DNA of 64,000 nucleotides from Chloracidobacterium sp. CP2_5A (GTDB taxonomy: Bacteria > Acidobacteriota > Blastocatellia > Chloracidobacteriales > Chloracidobacteriaceae), in the NCBI GenBank assembly GCA_002254845.1, contig NKPT01000001.1, forward strand, positions 139,001 to 203,000. The letters are read 5' to 3'. The notes beneath the pieces were generated by a model. It had not been told where the DNA came from and did no database searches. It saw only the letters and a program-made list of their open reading frames with translations. The position numbers were made by a program, and so were the translations under genes. Within the stretch, counting starts at the first letter, position 1, and each line of letters begins with the position of its first letter. Below are positions 50,718 to 63,452 of this stretch, piece after piece.

Positions 50718-51698
50718 CTACCTCGGTCGCTCGGAAGGCATCGGCGCTGGGCGCGATGCCGCAGGCAACGCAAGATAGACCACCAGAAAGGCGGCGCAAA
50801 GCAGGGCTACCGAAAACTTGAAGACGCTCGGCACTGGGGCCGGCGACAGAAACCCCTCGATGAGGCCGGCGACCGCCAACAATGGAAAGCAGATGGAAAG
50901 AAGCTTGATGGCCGCGCTGCCGCGCTCCAGCAGCGCTTCGCCGCGCGTCCAATCGCCAGGCGCGATCAGCGCGCCGCCCATGAGAAAGCCGGACCCGCCG
51001 GCGATGAAAATGGCCATCAGCTCGAATACGCCGTGCGCGCATACAAAAACCAGAATCGGCGTAAAGCTGTATTTCACCGCCAGCGCCAAAATCCCGCCGA
51101 TGTGTAAGCCGTTGAACGCCAGAATGTAAAACGTGCCGAGCCCGGCGAAAACGCCCAGCGCGAACGCCCCCAGCGCGACGCGCAGATTGTTTGTCAGGAT
51201 GAGCGAGGCGACAAGCTGATTTTCGCCGTTGATGCCGGACGTCCAGTCCTGACCGCGCTTGATTTGCTCCAGCGCGCCGGACAGCCCGATAACCGAGGCG
51301 AAGGCTTCGTCGTAGCAGACAAACAAGCCTCCGAAGAGCGCAAAGGCGGCAAAGACCAGAAACGACGCGAACACATAGGCCCGATGGGCGCGAAAGAGCG
51401 CCGGCGCGTCGTAGCGATAGAAGCGCCAGAGCTTGAGCCAGCTGCCGCTTTCCGCGCGATAAATAGCGCCGTGCGCGCGCGCCGCCAAGTGATTGAGGTA
51501 GTTGACAAGCTGCGTGTCGCGCACCTCGCGCCGGGCGATGGCGAGATCGGCGGCGGTTCGCTGGTAGAGTCGGCCGAACTCCCGCACTTCATCGCGGCGC
51601 AGCCGGCGCAGCCCGCCCTTCTCCACCGCGGCGATCAGGGTTTCCAGCCGCTGCCAGTTTTCTCGCCGACGCTCAATAAAGTCGCGCTCGCGGGCCAT
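50718..51698 (-). CDS. SpoIIM-family (DUF95) membrane protein
   Basis: The 326-aa protein has an N-terminal charged helical domain (RRENWQRLETLIAAVEKGGL) and about six membrane helices (FASFLVFAAFALFGGLFV and others). NNLRVALGAFALGVFAGLGT and HGVFELMAIFIAGGSGFLMG are the family signatures. In spore formers SpoIIM drives engulfment; in non-spore-formers the family is often near DUF58/MoxR genes and is uncharacterised. Here it sits 26 bases after hslV. Confidence 0.9.
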   Translation of the reverse strand: MARERDFIERRRENWQRLETLIAAVEKGGLRRLRRDEVREFGRLYQRTAADLAIARREVRDTQLVNYLNHLAARAHGAIYRAESGSWLKLWRFYRYDAPALFRAHRAYVFASFLVFAAFALFGGLFVCYDEAFASVIGLSGALEQIKRGQDWTSGINGENQLVASLILTNNLRVALGAFALGVFAGLGTFYILAFNGLHIGGILALAVKYSFTPILVFVCAHGVFELMAIFIAGGSGFLMGGALIAPGDWTRGEALLERGSAAIKLLSICFPLLAVAGLIEGFLSPAPVPSVFKFSVALLCAAFLVVYLALPAASRPAPMPSERPR

Positions 51699-51724
51699 GG
51701 CGGTGACGGCTTCCAGCGGAAGGC

Positions 51725-52288
51725 TTAGCCAAGCTCCTCATACATAATGGCGTGGTTAGTATAGATGCAAATGCCGGCGGCGATGTTCATGGCTTCCTCG
51801 GCGACTCGGCGGGCCGGAAAGTCAGTATGCGCGAGCAGCGCGCGCGCGGCGGCTTCGGCGTAGGCGCCTCCCGACCCAATCGCCATGCACTCGGCGTCCG
51901 GCTCGATGATGTCGCCGGTGCCCGACAGCAGCAGCGTCGCCTTTTCGTCCGCGACGAGCAGCAGGGCTTCCAGATGACGCAGCATGCGGTCGGTGCGCCA
52001 GTCCTTAGCCAGCTCGACGGCGGCCCGCTGGAGCTGGCCGTGATATTGGTCGAGCTTGGCTTCAAAGCGCGTGAAGAGCGAAAAGGCGTCGGCGGTGGCC
52101 CCGGCGAAGCCAGCGAGGATTTTGTCGTTATACAGACGGCGAATTTTGCGAGCGTTTCCCTTGACCACGTTCGACCCCATGGTGACTTGACCGTCGGCGG
52201 CCAGGACCACCTTGCCCCCGCGCCGAACGGCGAGGACGGTCGTGCTGCGGATCAGCGGGCGAGTCTCAATCGAGCGGAAGCGAGTCAT
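51725..52288 (-). CDS. hslV: HslV (ClpQ) protease subunit
   Basis: Proteasome-like threonine peptidase, partner of the ATPase HslU. From ATG 52286-52288 the protein has 187 aa. The catalytic Thr is Thr16 in [15 protein letters not shown], after a 15-residue leader to be removed. [20 protein letters not shown] and [18 protein letters not shown] are standard, as is [20 protein letters not shown]. hslU, normally the next gene, is not downstream; a SpoIIM-family gene is. No separate Fur or heat-shock element was seen. Confidence 0.95.
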   Translation of the reverse strand: MTRFRSIETRPLIRSTTVLAVRRGGKVVLAADGQVTMGSNVVKGNARKIRRLYNDKILAGFAGATADAFSLFTRFEAKLDQYHGQLQRAAVELAKDWRTDRMLRHLEALLLVADEKATLLLSGTGDIIEPDAECMAIGSGGAYAEAAARALLAHTDFPARRVAEEAMNIAAGICIYTNHAIMYEELG

Positions 52289-52472
52289 CGAATGCTTTGC
52301 GCGGCGTGCCGGAAGGAACTGGCGCGATTGTGTAGCGCATTTCTGTAACGCGACTCTGTAGCACAGCGGCGCGGCGACCACAAACGCCGCGGACGATCCG
52401 CCGCGGTCGGCGCTCATCCGTGGCGCCCGCGGCTAGCGCGTCAGACTCAGAATGCCCAGCGCGAACCCTTCG

Positions 52473-52512
52473 TCTTCGGTCGCCAGTCTTCGGTCGCCAG
52501 TCTTCGGTCGCC
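52473..52512. repeat. 14-bp tandem repeat, almost three copies
   Basis: TCTTCGGTCGCCAG at 52473-52486, 52487-52500 and a partial third copy 52501-52512, in the 261-base spacer upstream of hslV. Just after it, ATTGACCTATGTTCA / ATTGACCTAGTTCA (52529-52557) forms another near-tandem pair. Confidence 0.95.
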
Positions 52513-52549
52513 GAGGGCGGCGACGCTGATTGACCTATGTTCAATTGAC

Positions 52550-52990
52550 CTAGTTCAGCAGCGGATTGGGGCGGTCTTCGGCGGGCGGCAGCAAGCGCCC
52601 GACGCGCAGGATGGTCTCGCAGAAGAGCTTTGAGTCAAGCAGCGTCTGCACGACATACTCCCCGGCTTGCGCGAAGTGCAGGTTCAGAAAAAACGTGACG
52701 TTGGTGTTGAAGCCGTGTGCCGGCAGGCTCAGCTGGGAAGGCGTCGAGACCGCGAGCGCCTGCTGGCGCCCGGGGCAGAGAATGCGCACTTCCGATAGGT
52801 ACTCTCCCGCCCCGCGCCAGTGGTTGCAGACCGCCATGCGCGGCAGGCCGAAGGGAATCTCCGGGACGTAGATTTCCTGAAACACGCCCATGAAGCTCAG
52901 CTTGTTGCCGACTTCAAGGCGCGCGTCATCGCACAGGATTTGGTAAACGAGTTCTATGGTTTTGGAATGGTTGGCTCGGACTGCAGGCAT
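52550..52990 (-). CDS. Conserved protein of DUF6941 type
   Basis: The 146-aa cytoplasmic protein has no signal peptide. LCDDARLEVGNKLSFMGVFQ and IPFGLPRMAVCNHWRGAGE are, from memory, the signature of a small family of unknown function. The beta-rich part includes LSEVRILCPGRQQALAVSTP. It is divergent from hemE across about 190 bases that hold no recognisable motif. Confidence 0.75.
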   Translation of the reverse strand: MPAVRANHSKTIELVYQILCDDARLEVGNKLSFMGVFQEIYVPEIPFGLPRMAVCNHWRGAGEYLSEVRILCPGRQQALAVSTPSQLSLPAHGFNTNVTFFLNLHFAQAGEYVVQTLLDSKLFCETILRVGRLLPPAEDRPNPLLN

Positions 52991-53184
52991 TGCGTTGAGT
53001 TTCCTTTGTTACGGAGCTTACGCCGGACAGCGTCCGGACGACGCTTGCGCCCTAGCGGGCACAAGCATGCACAGCCGGGCCATTTCAGCAATGACTTTCG
53101 TCCGGCGAGCAATGTAGATTGCCGGTAGGGTCGCCTCCGTGGCCGTGAAGCGACGAATCCCTCATACGCGAGCTTGATAAGCCC

Positions 53185-54216
53185 ATGCCTTTGAAAAATG
53201 ACCTATTGGTGCGCGCCGCCCAGCGGCAGCCGGTGGAGCGGACGCCGGTGTGGATGATGCGTCAGGCCGGCCGCTACCTGCCGGAGTATCGCGCCATCCG
53301 CCAGGATTTGCCTTTCTTGACGCTGTGCAAGACCGTTGACCTGGCGGTGGAGGTGTCGCTGCAACCGCTGCGCATCCTCGGCGTGGACGCGGTCATTATG
53401 TTTTCCGACATTCTGATTCCGGTCGAGGCGATGGGCCTGGAAGTGCAGTTGACGGAGAAAACGGGGCCGAAGCTGCCCAACCCGGTGCGCTCGGCGGCGG
53501 ATGTCGCGGCGCTGCGCGTGCCAGACCCGGTCGAGACGATGCCGTTCGTCTATGACATCATTCGGACGCTCAAGCGCGAGATTGCCGACGCCGTGCCGCT
53601 GCTGGGCTTTGCGGGCGCGCCGTGGACGCTGGCGGCGTATGTGATTGAAGGCGGGAGTTCCAAAAACTACCACCTCATCAAGACGATGATGTACCGCGAG
53701 CCGGCGGCGTTCCACCGCCTGATGGAGAAGCTGGCCGACACGCAGGCGCTGTATCTGAAGGCGCAAATTGAAGCTGGCGTTGACGCCCTGCAGCTGTTTG
53801 ACTCGTGGGCCGGCGAGTTGTCGCCGGAGGACTTTGCGACCTTCGCGCTGCCATACATTCAGCGGGTGTTCGAGCAGGTTGGGAGCGCGGCGCCGCGGAT
53901 TTTGTACGTCAACGGAAGCGCGCATTTGCTGGAAGGCATGGCGGCGTCGGGCGCGGAAGCGCTGAGCATTGACTGGCGAACGGATATGGCCGAGGCGATA
54001 CGGCGGACGCAGGGGCGCGTGGCGCTGCAGGGCAATCTGGACCCCTGTCGGCTGCTGGGGCCGCCGGAAGGGATTATACGCGGCGTAGAGGAAATTCGGG
54101 CGAAGGCGAAAGGCGCGCCGGGGCACATTATGAACCTGGGGCATGGCATCTTGCCGCCGACGCCGGTCGAGAACGCGCGGACGTTCATCGCCGCCGCGCA
54201 GGGCCGCCTGACGTAA
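53185..54216 (+). CDS. hemE: Uroporphyrinogen decarboxylase
   Basis: Converts uroporphyrinogen III to coproporphyrinogen III, the shared trunk of heme and (bacterio)chlorophyll synthesis. The 343-aa protein has RTPVWMMRQAGRYLPEYRAI (the conserved PVWxMRQAGR motif), VDAVIMFSDILIPVEAMGLE, GFAGAPWTLAAYVIEGGSSK and a C-terminal MNLGHGILPPTPVENARTFI. Together with bchD it serves pigment synthesis in this window. A hairpin terminator follows. Confidence 0.97.
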   Translation: MPLKNDLLVRAAQRQPVERTPVWMMRQAGRYLPEYRAIRQDLPFLTLCKTVDLAVEVSLQPLRILGVDAVIMFSDILIPVEAMGLEVQLTEKTGPKLPNPVRSAADVAALRVPDPVETMPFVYDIIRTLKREIADAVPLLGFAGAPWTLAAYVIEGGSSKNYHLIKTMMYREPAAFHRLMEKLADTQALYLKAQIEAGVDALQLFDSWAGELSPEDFATFALPYIQRVFEQVGSAAPRILYVNGSAHLLEGMAASGAEALSIDWRTDMAEAIRRTQGRVALQGNLDPCRLLGPPEGIIRGVEEIRAKAKGAPGHIMNLGHGILPPTPVENARTFIAAAQGRLT

Positions 54217-54248
54217 CGCGCTTCCGCGACAACCTGCAAAAACAGGCA

Positions 54249-54287
54249 GGCGCGCGGCGACGACTTCGCCGCGCGCCGTTTCCCTTT
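54249..54287 (+). terminator. Hairpin terminator after hemE
   Basis: Perfect 12-bp stem GGCGCGCGGCGA (54249-54260) with TCGCCGCGCGCC (54266-54277), loop CGACT, then GTTTCCCTTT. The T tract is interrupted. Confidence 0.68.
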
Positions 54288-54390
54288 CGCAAGCGGCGGC
54301 GCCGTTAGCGGCACACGCGGCGCCTTGGCGGGCTTGTCTTCTCAAAAGGCGCCGGCTGTTTTTGGCCAGGCGGCCGAGCCGCATCGGCGC

Positions 54391-55449
54391 TCAGCGCGAA
54401 AAGCCGCGCACCGCGTCGGAGACATCCCGGCGCGCCGCGACATAAATAAACTCCTTGTTTCGCGTATGGCTGACTTCCCCGACTCGCTCGCCCCGCGGGC
54501 TGTAAATCCCGATCTGCGCGCCGATATACCGCTTGAACTCCCGCTCAATGGTCCACACCCGGCTCTCCCCGCCCCACAGCGCCGCCAGCATCGCCTCCAT
54601 CTCGGCGCGCGCTAGATACCCCTCGTTGTTGAATGACACGATGATGACCGGCGCGCGAACCGCGCCCAGCAGCTCCCGCAGAACGGACGCAAACCGAGGG
54701 CGCGAGTTGAACGCCGACAGCCGCTCGCGGACATCCGCCCGCTTGCACGCCACGCCATAGACTTCGGGCTTGTCCCAGCGGGCGAGCGACTCCCAGATGT
54801 GGTAGTTGCCAAGGTAGGAATGCTGATTGTACGGCGGATCCAGATACGCCACATCAGCTTCGAAGCGGCGCGCCGCCTCCAGCGCGTCTAGACAGGTCGC
54901 CTGTCCCTTGCCATGGCGGGCGCGCGGCAAGACCTTCGGCAGGCGCAACTCGAGGTCGTTGTAGGCGCGGGGGGCCCATGCCTTGAGAAACGCCATCTGC
55001 AAGCCCGTCGTCGAGTCCACCCGATCCGCCGCTTCCATCAGCGAAACCAGTAAAACCGCTTCCAACTCCGGCGGCAGCCCCTTCGCGGCGATGGCTTCGC
55101 GAATCGCGTCAATGCGCTCGCCGTTTTTCGGCTGAAAAAAACGCGACCTGACGCAGAACGTTTCCGTGAAATAGCCGGGCGCGCCCTTTAGCCTGTTAAA
55201 TTCCTCAATCAGCTTGCGGGCGTCGGTAAGCACATCCTCAGCGTCGGCCTCGACGTAACACCGCGCCAACGTCGCGGCGTACGTTAGATAGTCGTTGGAC
55301 AGAACGCGGTAGCCCTCAGCCTTGAGCGCGTGGCCGACCCGCGCCGTCCCCGAAAACAAGTCCAGGACGGAACGGACGCCGCCGATGCGCCGGATAACTT
55401 CCAGAATGGCCGGAACCAGGGCCCGCTTTGAGCCGATGTATTTGATCAT
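54391..55449 (-). CDS. DNA adenine methyltransferase (D12 class)
   Basis: The 352-aa protein begins MIKYIGSKRALVPAILEVIR. The SAM motif is VLDLFSGTARVGHALKAEGY and the catalytic motif IV is YLDPPYNQHSYLGNYHIWES (DPPY), in the alpha-type order of Dam/D12 enzymes. TTGLQMAFLKAW and YIGAQIGIYSPRGERVG are further conserved. No restriction endonuclease gene adjoins it; it may be an orphan modification enzyme or regulator. Target sequence not predictable. Confidence 0.9.
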   Translation of the reverse strand: MIKYIGSKRALVPAILEVIRRIGGVRSVLDLFSGTARVGHALKAEGYRVLSNDYLTYAATLARCYVEADAEDVLTDARKLIEEFNRLKGAPGYFTETFCVRSRFFQPKNGERIDAIREAIAAKGLPPELEAVLLVSLMEAADRVDSTTGLQMAFLKAWAPRAYNDLELRLPKVLPRARHGKGQATCLDALEAARRFEADVAYLDPPYNQHSYLGNYHIWESLARWDKPEVYGVACKRADVRERLSAFNSRPRFASVLRELLGAVRAPVIIVSFNNEGYLARAEMEAMLAALWGGESRVWTIEREFKRYIGAQIGIYSPRGERVGEVSHTRNKEFIYVAARRDVSDAVRGFSR

Positions 55450-55473
55450 GGCGTCGCCCCTTCCGGCGGCGCC

Positions 55474-56898
55474 TTACGCCGCGCGGACGCGCTCGTACAC
55501 GGCGCGATACTTCCAAGCCGCCCGCGCCCACGAAAAATCAGCCTGCATGCCGTTGCGCTGGAGCGCGCGCCACGTCTCTGGCTGGCGGTACAGGAGCAAT
55601 CCCTCGTAGATTTTCTCCATCAGCCGATTCGCGTTGTAGGCGCGGAATTTCAGCCCGTTTCCCGTGCCGGTCACGCGGTCAAAGTCTTGTATGGTGTCGT
55701 CCAGCCCGCCCGTCGCGCGGACAATCGGCACCGTGCCGTATTTCAGGCTGTAAATCTGATTCAGCCCGCATGGCTCGTAGGCCGATGGCATCAGGAACAT
55801 ATCGCCCCCGGCTTCTATCTGATGGGCCAGCGCCTCGTTGAGACCAAAATAGACGCCGACGCGACGCGGGGCCGTATCGCGCAAATGCTGAAAAAACACC
55901 TCGTAGCGCGGATCGCCCGCCCCCAGCAGGATAAAGTACGCGCCGGCGTGCAGTATCCGCCAGGCGACATCCCGCACCAGGTCCAGCCCTTTCTGATCGC
56001 TCAGCCGCGACACGATGACAATGGCCGGGCGGTCGAGTTCCACCGGCATCCCAAAGCGTTTCAGCAGGTCGGCTTTGCACAGGCGCTTGCCGCTCAAATC
56101 CGCCGGCGTGTAGCGCGCCGCCAAATGCGCGTCAGTCGCCGGATTCCATTCGTCGTAGTCCACGCCGTTGAGAATGCCGACCAAATCGTGGCGCCGCATT
56201 CGCAGCAGGGCGTCCATGCGAAAGCCGTATTCCGGCGTCTGGATTTCCTGCGCGTACCGCTCGCTGACCGTCGTCAGCGCGTCCGAAGCCAAAATCCCGC
56301 CCTTGAGCATGCTGCCCGCGCCGCCAAACTCCAGCCCGTCGGGGCCGCGCTGCAAATCGCCCGGAAGCCCGAAGTAGGGCAAGTCGCGCAAATCAAAGAA
56401 GCCCTGAAACGCTAGATTGTGAATGCTGGTGACCGTGGCCACGCGCGCGAAAAACGGGTCGCCGCGCAACGCCGAGCGGAGATAGACCGGGATGAGCCCC
56501 GTCATCCAGTCGTTGCCGTGAATGACATCCGGCGGCTCGCCAAACCACCGCGCCAGCTCGATGGCCGACCGGCTGAAAAAAGCGAAGCGCGCCGGGTCGT
56601 CCGGCTCGCCGTAAAGCTTCCGCCCCCGGTGAAAATAGGCCGGGGCGTCAATAAAAAAGGTTTCGACGCCATGGCGAGCCTCGCGGAAGACGCGCGCGGT
56701 CTGAACTTGAAAGCCAAACGGCGCGCGCAACTCGCCGACATACTCGCCGGCCGCGGTCATAAACCCGTACCGCGGCGTCACAACGCGAACGGTTACCCCC
56801 GTCGCGGCCAACGCTTTTGGCAGCGCCGCCGCCACATCCGCCAGTCCGCCGGTTTTTGAGTAGGGGGCAAGCTCGGAAACGACAAAGAGAAGGTTCAT
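55474..56898 (-). CDS. glgA: Glycogen synthase
   Basis: ADP-glucose-dependent glycosyltransferase (GT5) that extends alpha-1,4-glucan. I chose ATG 56896-56898 rather than the TTG 15 bases upstream. The 474-aa protein begins MNLLFVVSELAPYSKTGGLA, with the ADP-glucose-binding KTGGL motif. VIHGNDWMTGLIPVYLRSAL and PAIVIVSRLSDQKGLDLV are present, and MPSAYEPCGLNQIYSLKYGT has the conserved Glu near the sugar. rho lies 17 bases upstream in the same direction. Confidence 0.95.
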   Translation of the reverse strand: MNLLFVVSELAPYSKTGGLADVAAALPKALAATGVTVRVVTPRYGFMTAAGEYVGELRAPFGFQVQTARVFREARHGVETFFIDAPAYFHRGRKLYGEPDDPARFAFFSRSAIELARWFGEPPDVIHGNDWMTGLIPVYLRSALRGDPFFARVATVTSIHNLAFQGFFDLRDLPYFGLPGDLQRGPDGLEFGGAGSMLKGGILASDALTTVSERYAQEIQTPEYGFRMDALLRMRRHDLVGILNGVDYDEWNPATDAHLAARYTPADLSGKRLCKADLLKRFGMPVELDRPAIVIVSRLSDQKGLDLVRDVAWRILHAGAYFILLGAGDPRYEVFFQHLRDTAPRRVGVYFGLNEALAHQIEAGGDMFLMPSAYEPCGLNQIYSLKYGTVPIVRATGGLDDTIQDFDRVTGTGNGLKFRAYNANRLMEKIYEGLLLYRQPETWRALQRNGMQADFSWARAAWKYRAVYERVRAA

Positions 56899-56915
56899 TG
56901 ATGGGCGACGCAAGC

Positions 56916-58274
56916 TTAGGCGTTCATCGAGGCGAGAAACTCGGCGTTGGTCTTGGAGCGCTCCAAGTGGCTCGCCATCAGCTCCATCGACTCGACGCTG
57001 GATAGCGGGCTGAGGACGCGCCGCAGCACGAAAATGCGATTGAGGTCCTCCTTCGGAATCAGCAACTCTTCCTTGCGCGTCCCGGACTTGTTGATGTCCA
57101 CGGCCGGGAAGATGCGCTTCTCGATGAGCTTGCGGTCAAGGTGGATTTCCATGTTGCCCGTCCCCTTGAACTCTTCAAAGATGACGTCGTCCATCCTTGA
57201 GCCGGTGTCAATCAGCGCCGTGGCGATAATGGTCAGGCTGCCGCCTTCCTCCAGGTTGCGCGCCGCGCCGAAGAATCGCTTGGGCTTCTGAAGCGCGTTG
57301 GCGTCCACGCCGCCCGAAAGAATCTTGCCCGACGGCGGCACGGTGGCGTTGTGAGCGCGCGCCAAGCGCGTAATCGAGTCCAGCAGAATCACCACGTCGC
57401 GCCCATGCTCGACGAGGCGCTTGGCTTTCTCGATGACCATATCGGCCACCTGAACGTGGCGCGTCGGCGGCTCGTCAAAGGTCGAGCTGACAACCTCGCC
57501 CTGCACGCTGCGCTGCATATCAGTCACTTCCTCGGGCCGCTCGTCAATGAGCAGCACGATGAGCATCACCTCCGGATGATTGCGCGTAATCGAGTTGGCA
57601 ATGGATTGCAGGAGCATTGTCTTCCCGGTGCGCGGCGGCGCGACGATGAGGCCGCGCTGCCCGCGCCCAATGGGCGTCACCAGGTCGAGAACGCGCCCGG
57701 AAAGGTTCTCCGGCGTGCTCTCCATGCGCAGCCGCTTATTCGGGTAAAGCGGCGTCAGGTTGTCGAAATGCACCCGCTCGCGGCGCAAGTCCGGCGGCTC
57801 GAAGTTGATGGCCTCGACCTTGATGAGCGCGAAATAGCGCTCGCCTTCCTTCGGCGGGCGAATCTGGCCCGAAATGGTGTCGCCGGTGCGCAGGTCAAAC
57901 TTCCGAATTTGCGACGGCGACACGTAGATGTCGTCAGGGCCGGGCAGATAGTTGTAATCCGGCGCGCGCAGAAAGCCGAAGCCGTCCGGCAAACACTCCA
58001 GCACGCCCTCAGAGAAAATCAGGCCCGACCGCTCGGTCTGCGCCTGCAAAATTTTGAAGACCAGCTCTTGCTTGCGCAGGCTGCCGGCGCTCGGGACTTC
58101 CAGCTCCTGCGCGATGCGCATCAGGTCGGACAGCGGCAGGTCCCTGAGGGACGTAATGTCGTAAAAGCCGTTTGGAGGCGGCGCGTCCGCGCTTCCGGCG
58201 GCGACGGGCTCGATGGGGTCTAGCGTTTCTTCCATGGCAGGTTTCAGGACGGAGGGTTGATCCAAAAGCATCAT
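56916..58274 (-). CDS. rho: Transcription termination factor Rho
   Basis: Hexameric RNA helicase that ends transcription. I used ATG 58272-58274 ([10 protein letters not shown]...); ATG 58235 ([10 protein letters not shown]) is an equal choice, as no ribosome-binding site decides. The protein has 452 aa. [20 protein letters not shown] and [20 protein letters not shown] form the N-terminal and RNA-binding domains. Walker A is [20 protein letters not shown] and the Walker B region is [37 protein letters not shown] is the Q/R-loop region. The length is slightly over E. coli (419). Confidence 0.95.
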   Translation of the reverse strand: MMLLDQPSVLKPAMEETLDPIEPVAAGSADAPPPNGFYDITSLRDLPLSDLMRIAQELEVPSAGSLRKQELVFKILQAQTERSGLIFSEGVLECLPDGFGFLRAPDYNYLPGPDDIYVSPSQIRKFDLRTGDTISGQIRPPKEGERYFALIKVEAINFEPPDLRRERVHFDNLTPLYPNKRLRMESTPENLSGRVLDLVTPIGRGQRGLIVAPPRTGKTMLLQSIANSITRNHPEVMLIVLLIDERPEEVTDMQRSVQGEVVSSTFDEPPTRHVQVADMVIEKAKRLVEHGRDVVILLDSITRLARAHNATVPPSGKILSGGVDANALQKPKRFFGAARNLEEGGSLTIIATALIDTGSRMDDVIFEEFKGTGNMEIHLDRKLIEKRIFPAVDINKSGTRKEELLIPKEDLNRIFVLRRVLSPLSSVESMELMASHLERSKTNAEFLASMNA

Positions 58275-58349
58275 CAGTGTGAGCCGTGAAGCAGGGCGAC
58301 GGGTCAATCCGGGAATCTAGTCGGTTCAGGCAAGCGAGCGGGGCGAGGC

Positions 58350-58921
58350 TCAATCCGCCAAAACGGACTGGATACTTTCCCAAACGGCGTCCGCGCCGGC
58401 GCGGGTCAGGGATGAATACGGCAGAACGCGGTCGCCATAAGCGGCGCGCAGAGCTTTCAACTGGGCCATCAAGCGCGCGCGCGCCAGCTTGTCGGACTTG
58501 GTCGCCACGACGCGGAAGCGGCGCGCCGTCGCCATCAGCCACTCATACATCGTCAAGTCCAGCGGTTGCGGCTCGAGGCGGGCGTCCACGACCAGGATGC
58601 ACAGCGCCAGCGCCGAGCGGCGATACAGGTAACCTTCGATCATTGGCCGCCACTGCTCGCGCACGGCCTGCGGCGCGCGCGCGTAACCGTAGCCGGGCAG
58701 GTCCACAAAACGGAGTTGGCGATTGATTTCAAAGAAATTGACGAGCTGCGTCCGCCCCGGCGTGTTGCTGGCTCGGGCAAGTCCCTTCACGCCCAACAGC
58801 GAGTTGATGAGGCTTGACTTGCCAACGTTCGACCGTCCCAAAAAAGCGACTTCCGGCAGCGTGGGCGGCGGATAGTGGGCCGCCGCCGTCGCGCTCTTCA
58901 AAAATGTCGCCGTAACGACCT

Positions 58922-58925
<4 letters not shown>
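58350..58925 (-). CDS. engB: Ribosome biogenesis GTP-binding protein (EngB/YsxC)
   Basis: Small GTPase needed for 50S assembly. The 191-aa protein has G1 LGRSNVGKSSLINSLLG, G3 VDLPGYGYARAP (DxPG) and G4 TKSDK. Its ATG overlaps the lon stop codon (ATGA), so it is coupled to lon. Confidence 0.94.
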
Positions 58926-61381
<2,456 letters not shown>

Positions 61382-61459
61382 GTAAGGCTCTATACAAGGC
61401 TAGGGAAGGCGTCCGCGCTCAGCAGGCGCCAACGAGAGAACGAGCGACGCGAAGGTCAT

Positions 61460-62677
<1,218 letters not shown>

Positions 62678-62776
62678 GTCGTCTCGTCCTCTCACGGGTG
62701 GCTCCACGAGCGCGCTGGAAGCGCTTCGCATTGCCAAGCGCGCCTTCCAGAAGCGCCTCCACGCAAAATGTCTTCG

Positions 62777-63376
62777 CTAAACGCGGTTGGTCAGCACCTG
62801 GTCCACAATACCGTATTCCATCGCCTGCGTCGCCGACATAATGCGGTCGCGCTCGACATCCGCCTCAATCTCGTCAAATGACTTGCCGGTGTGCTTGGCC
62901 AGGATGTTTGAAGTCAGCTCTCGAATGCGTTTGATTTCCTCGGCCTGGATAAGGATGTCCGTGGCTTGGCCCTGCGCGCCGCCGGACGGCTGGTGAATGA
63001 GAATGCGCGAGTGCGGTAGCGCGTAACGCTTGCCTTTCGTGCCAGCCGCTAGCAGGAGCGCGCCCATCGAGGCGCACTGCCCAATGCAGAAGGTCACGAT
63101 GTCTGGCTTGACGAACTGCATGGTGTCGTAAATCGCCATTCCGGCCGTGACGGAGCCGCCCGGGCTGTTGATGTAAATGGAAATGTCCCGCTCCGGGTCT
63201 TCGGATTCAAGAAACAGCAACTGCGCCACGACCAGACTGGCAATGGTGTCGTCAATCGGCGTGCCAATAAAAATGATGTTGTCCTTGAGCAGGCGCGAGT
63301 AGATATCGTAAGCGCGCTCGCCGCGACTGGTCTGCTCGACTACCATCGGAACAAGGGCCGCTGTCGGATGAATCAT
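62777..63376 (-). CDS. clpP: ATP-dependent Clp protease proteolytic subunit
   Basis: Serine protease tetradecamer with ClpX. I chose ATG 63374-63376 ([20 protein letters not shown]), the usual N-terminus, over a start 48 bases upstream. The 199-aa protein has [20 protein letters not shown], catalytic Ser103 ([10 protein letters not shown]), His128 ([11 protein letters not shown]) and Asp173. The gene lies between tig and clpX in the usual order. Confidence 0.97.
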   Translation of the reverse strand: MIHPTAALVPMVVEQTSRGERAYDIYSRLLKDNIIFIGTPIDDTIASLVVAQLLFLESEDPERDISIYINSPGGSVTAGMAIYDTMQFVKPDIVTFCIGQCASMGALLLAAGTKGKRYALPHSRILIHQPSGGAQGQATDILIQAEEIKRIRELTSNILAKHTGKSFDEIEADVERDRIMSATQAMEYGIVDQVLTNRV

Positions 63377-63452
63377 GGCAGTGCAACCGTACCTTGAGGC
63401 TATTGAGATGCGCGCCGCCTGCAATCGCCAAGCGGCAGCGAGCGCCTATCTA

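Noticed and set aside
52473-52512. Possible short CRISPR array
   Set aside because: The units are 14 bp and directly abutting with no spacers, and no cas gene is present.
52266-52544. A 92-codon minus-strand ORF upstream of hslV
   Set aside because: Mostly the translated 14-bp repeat and basic low-complexity sequence; no start signal or homology-like motif.
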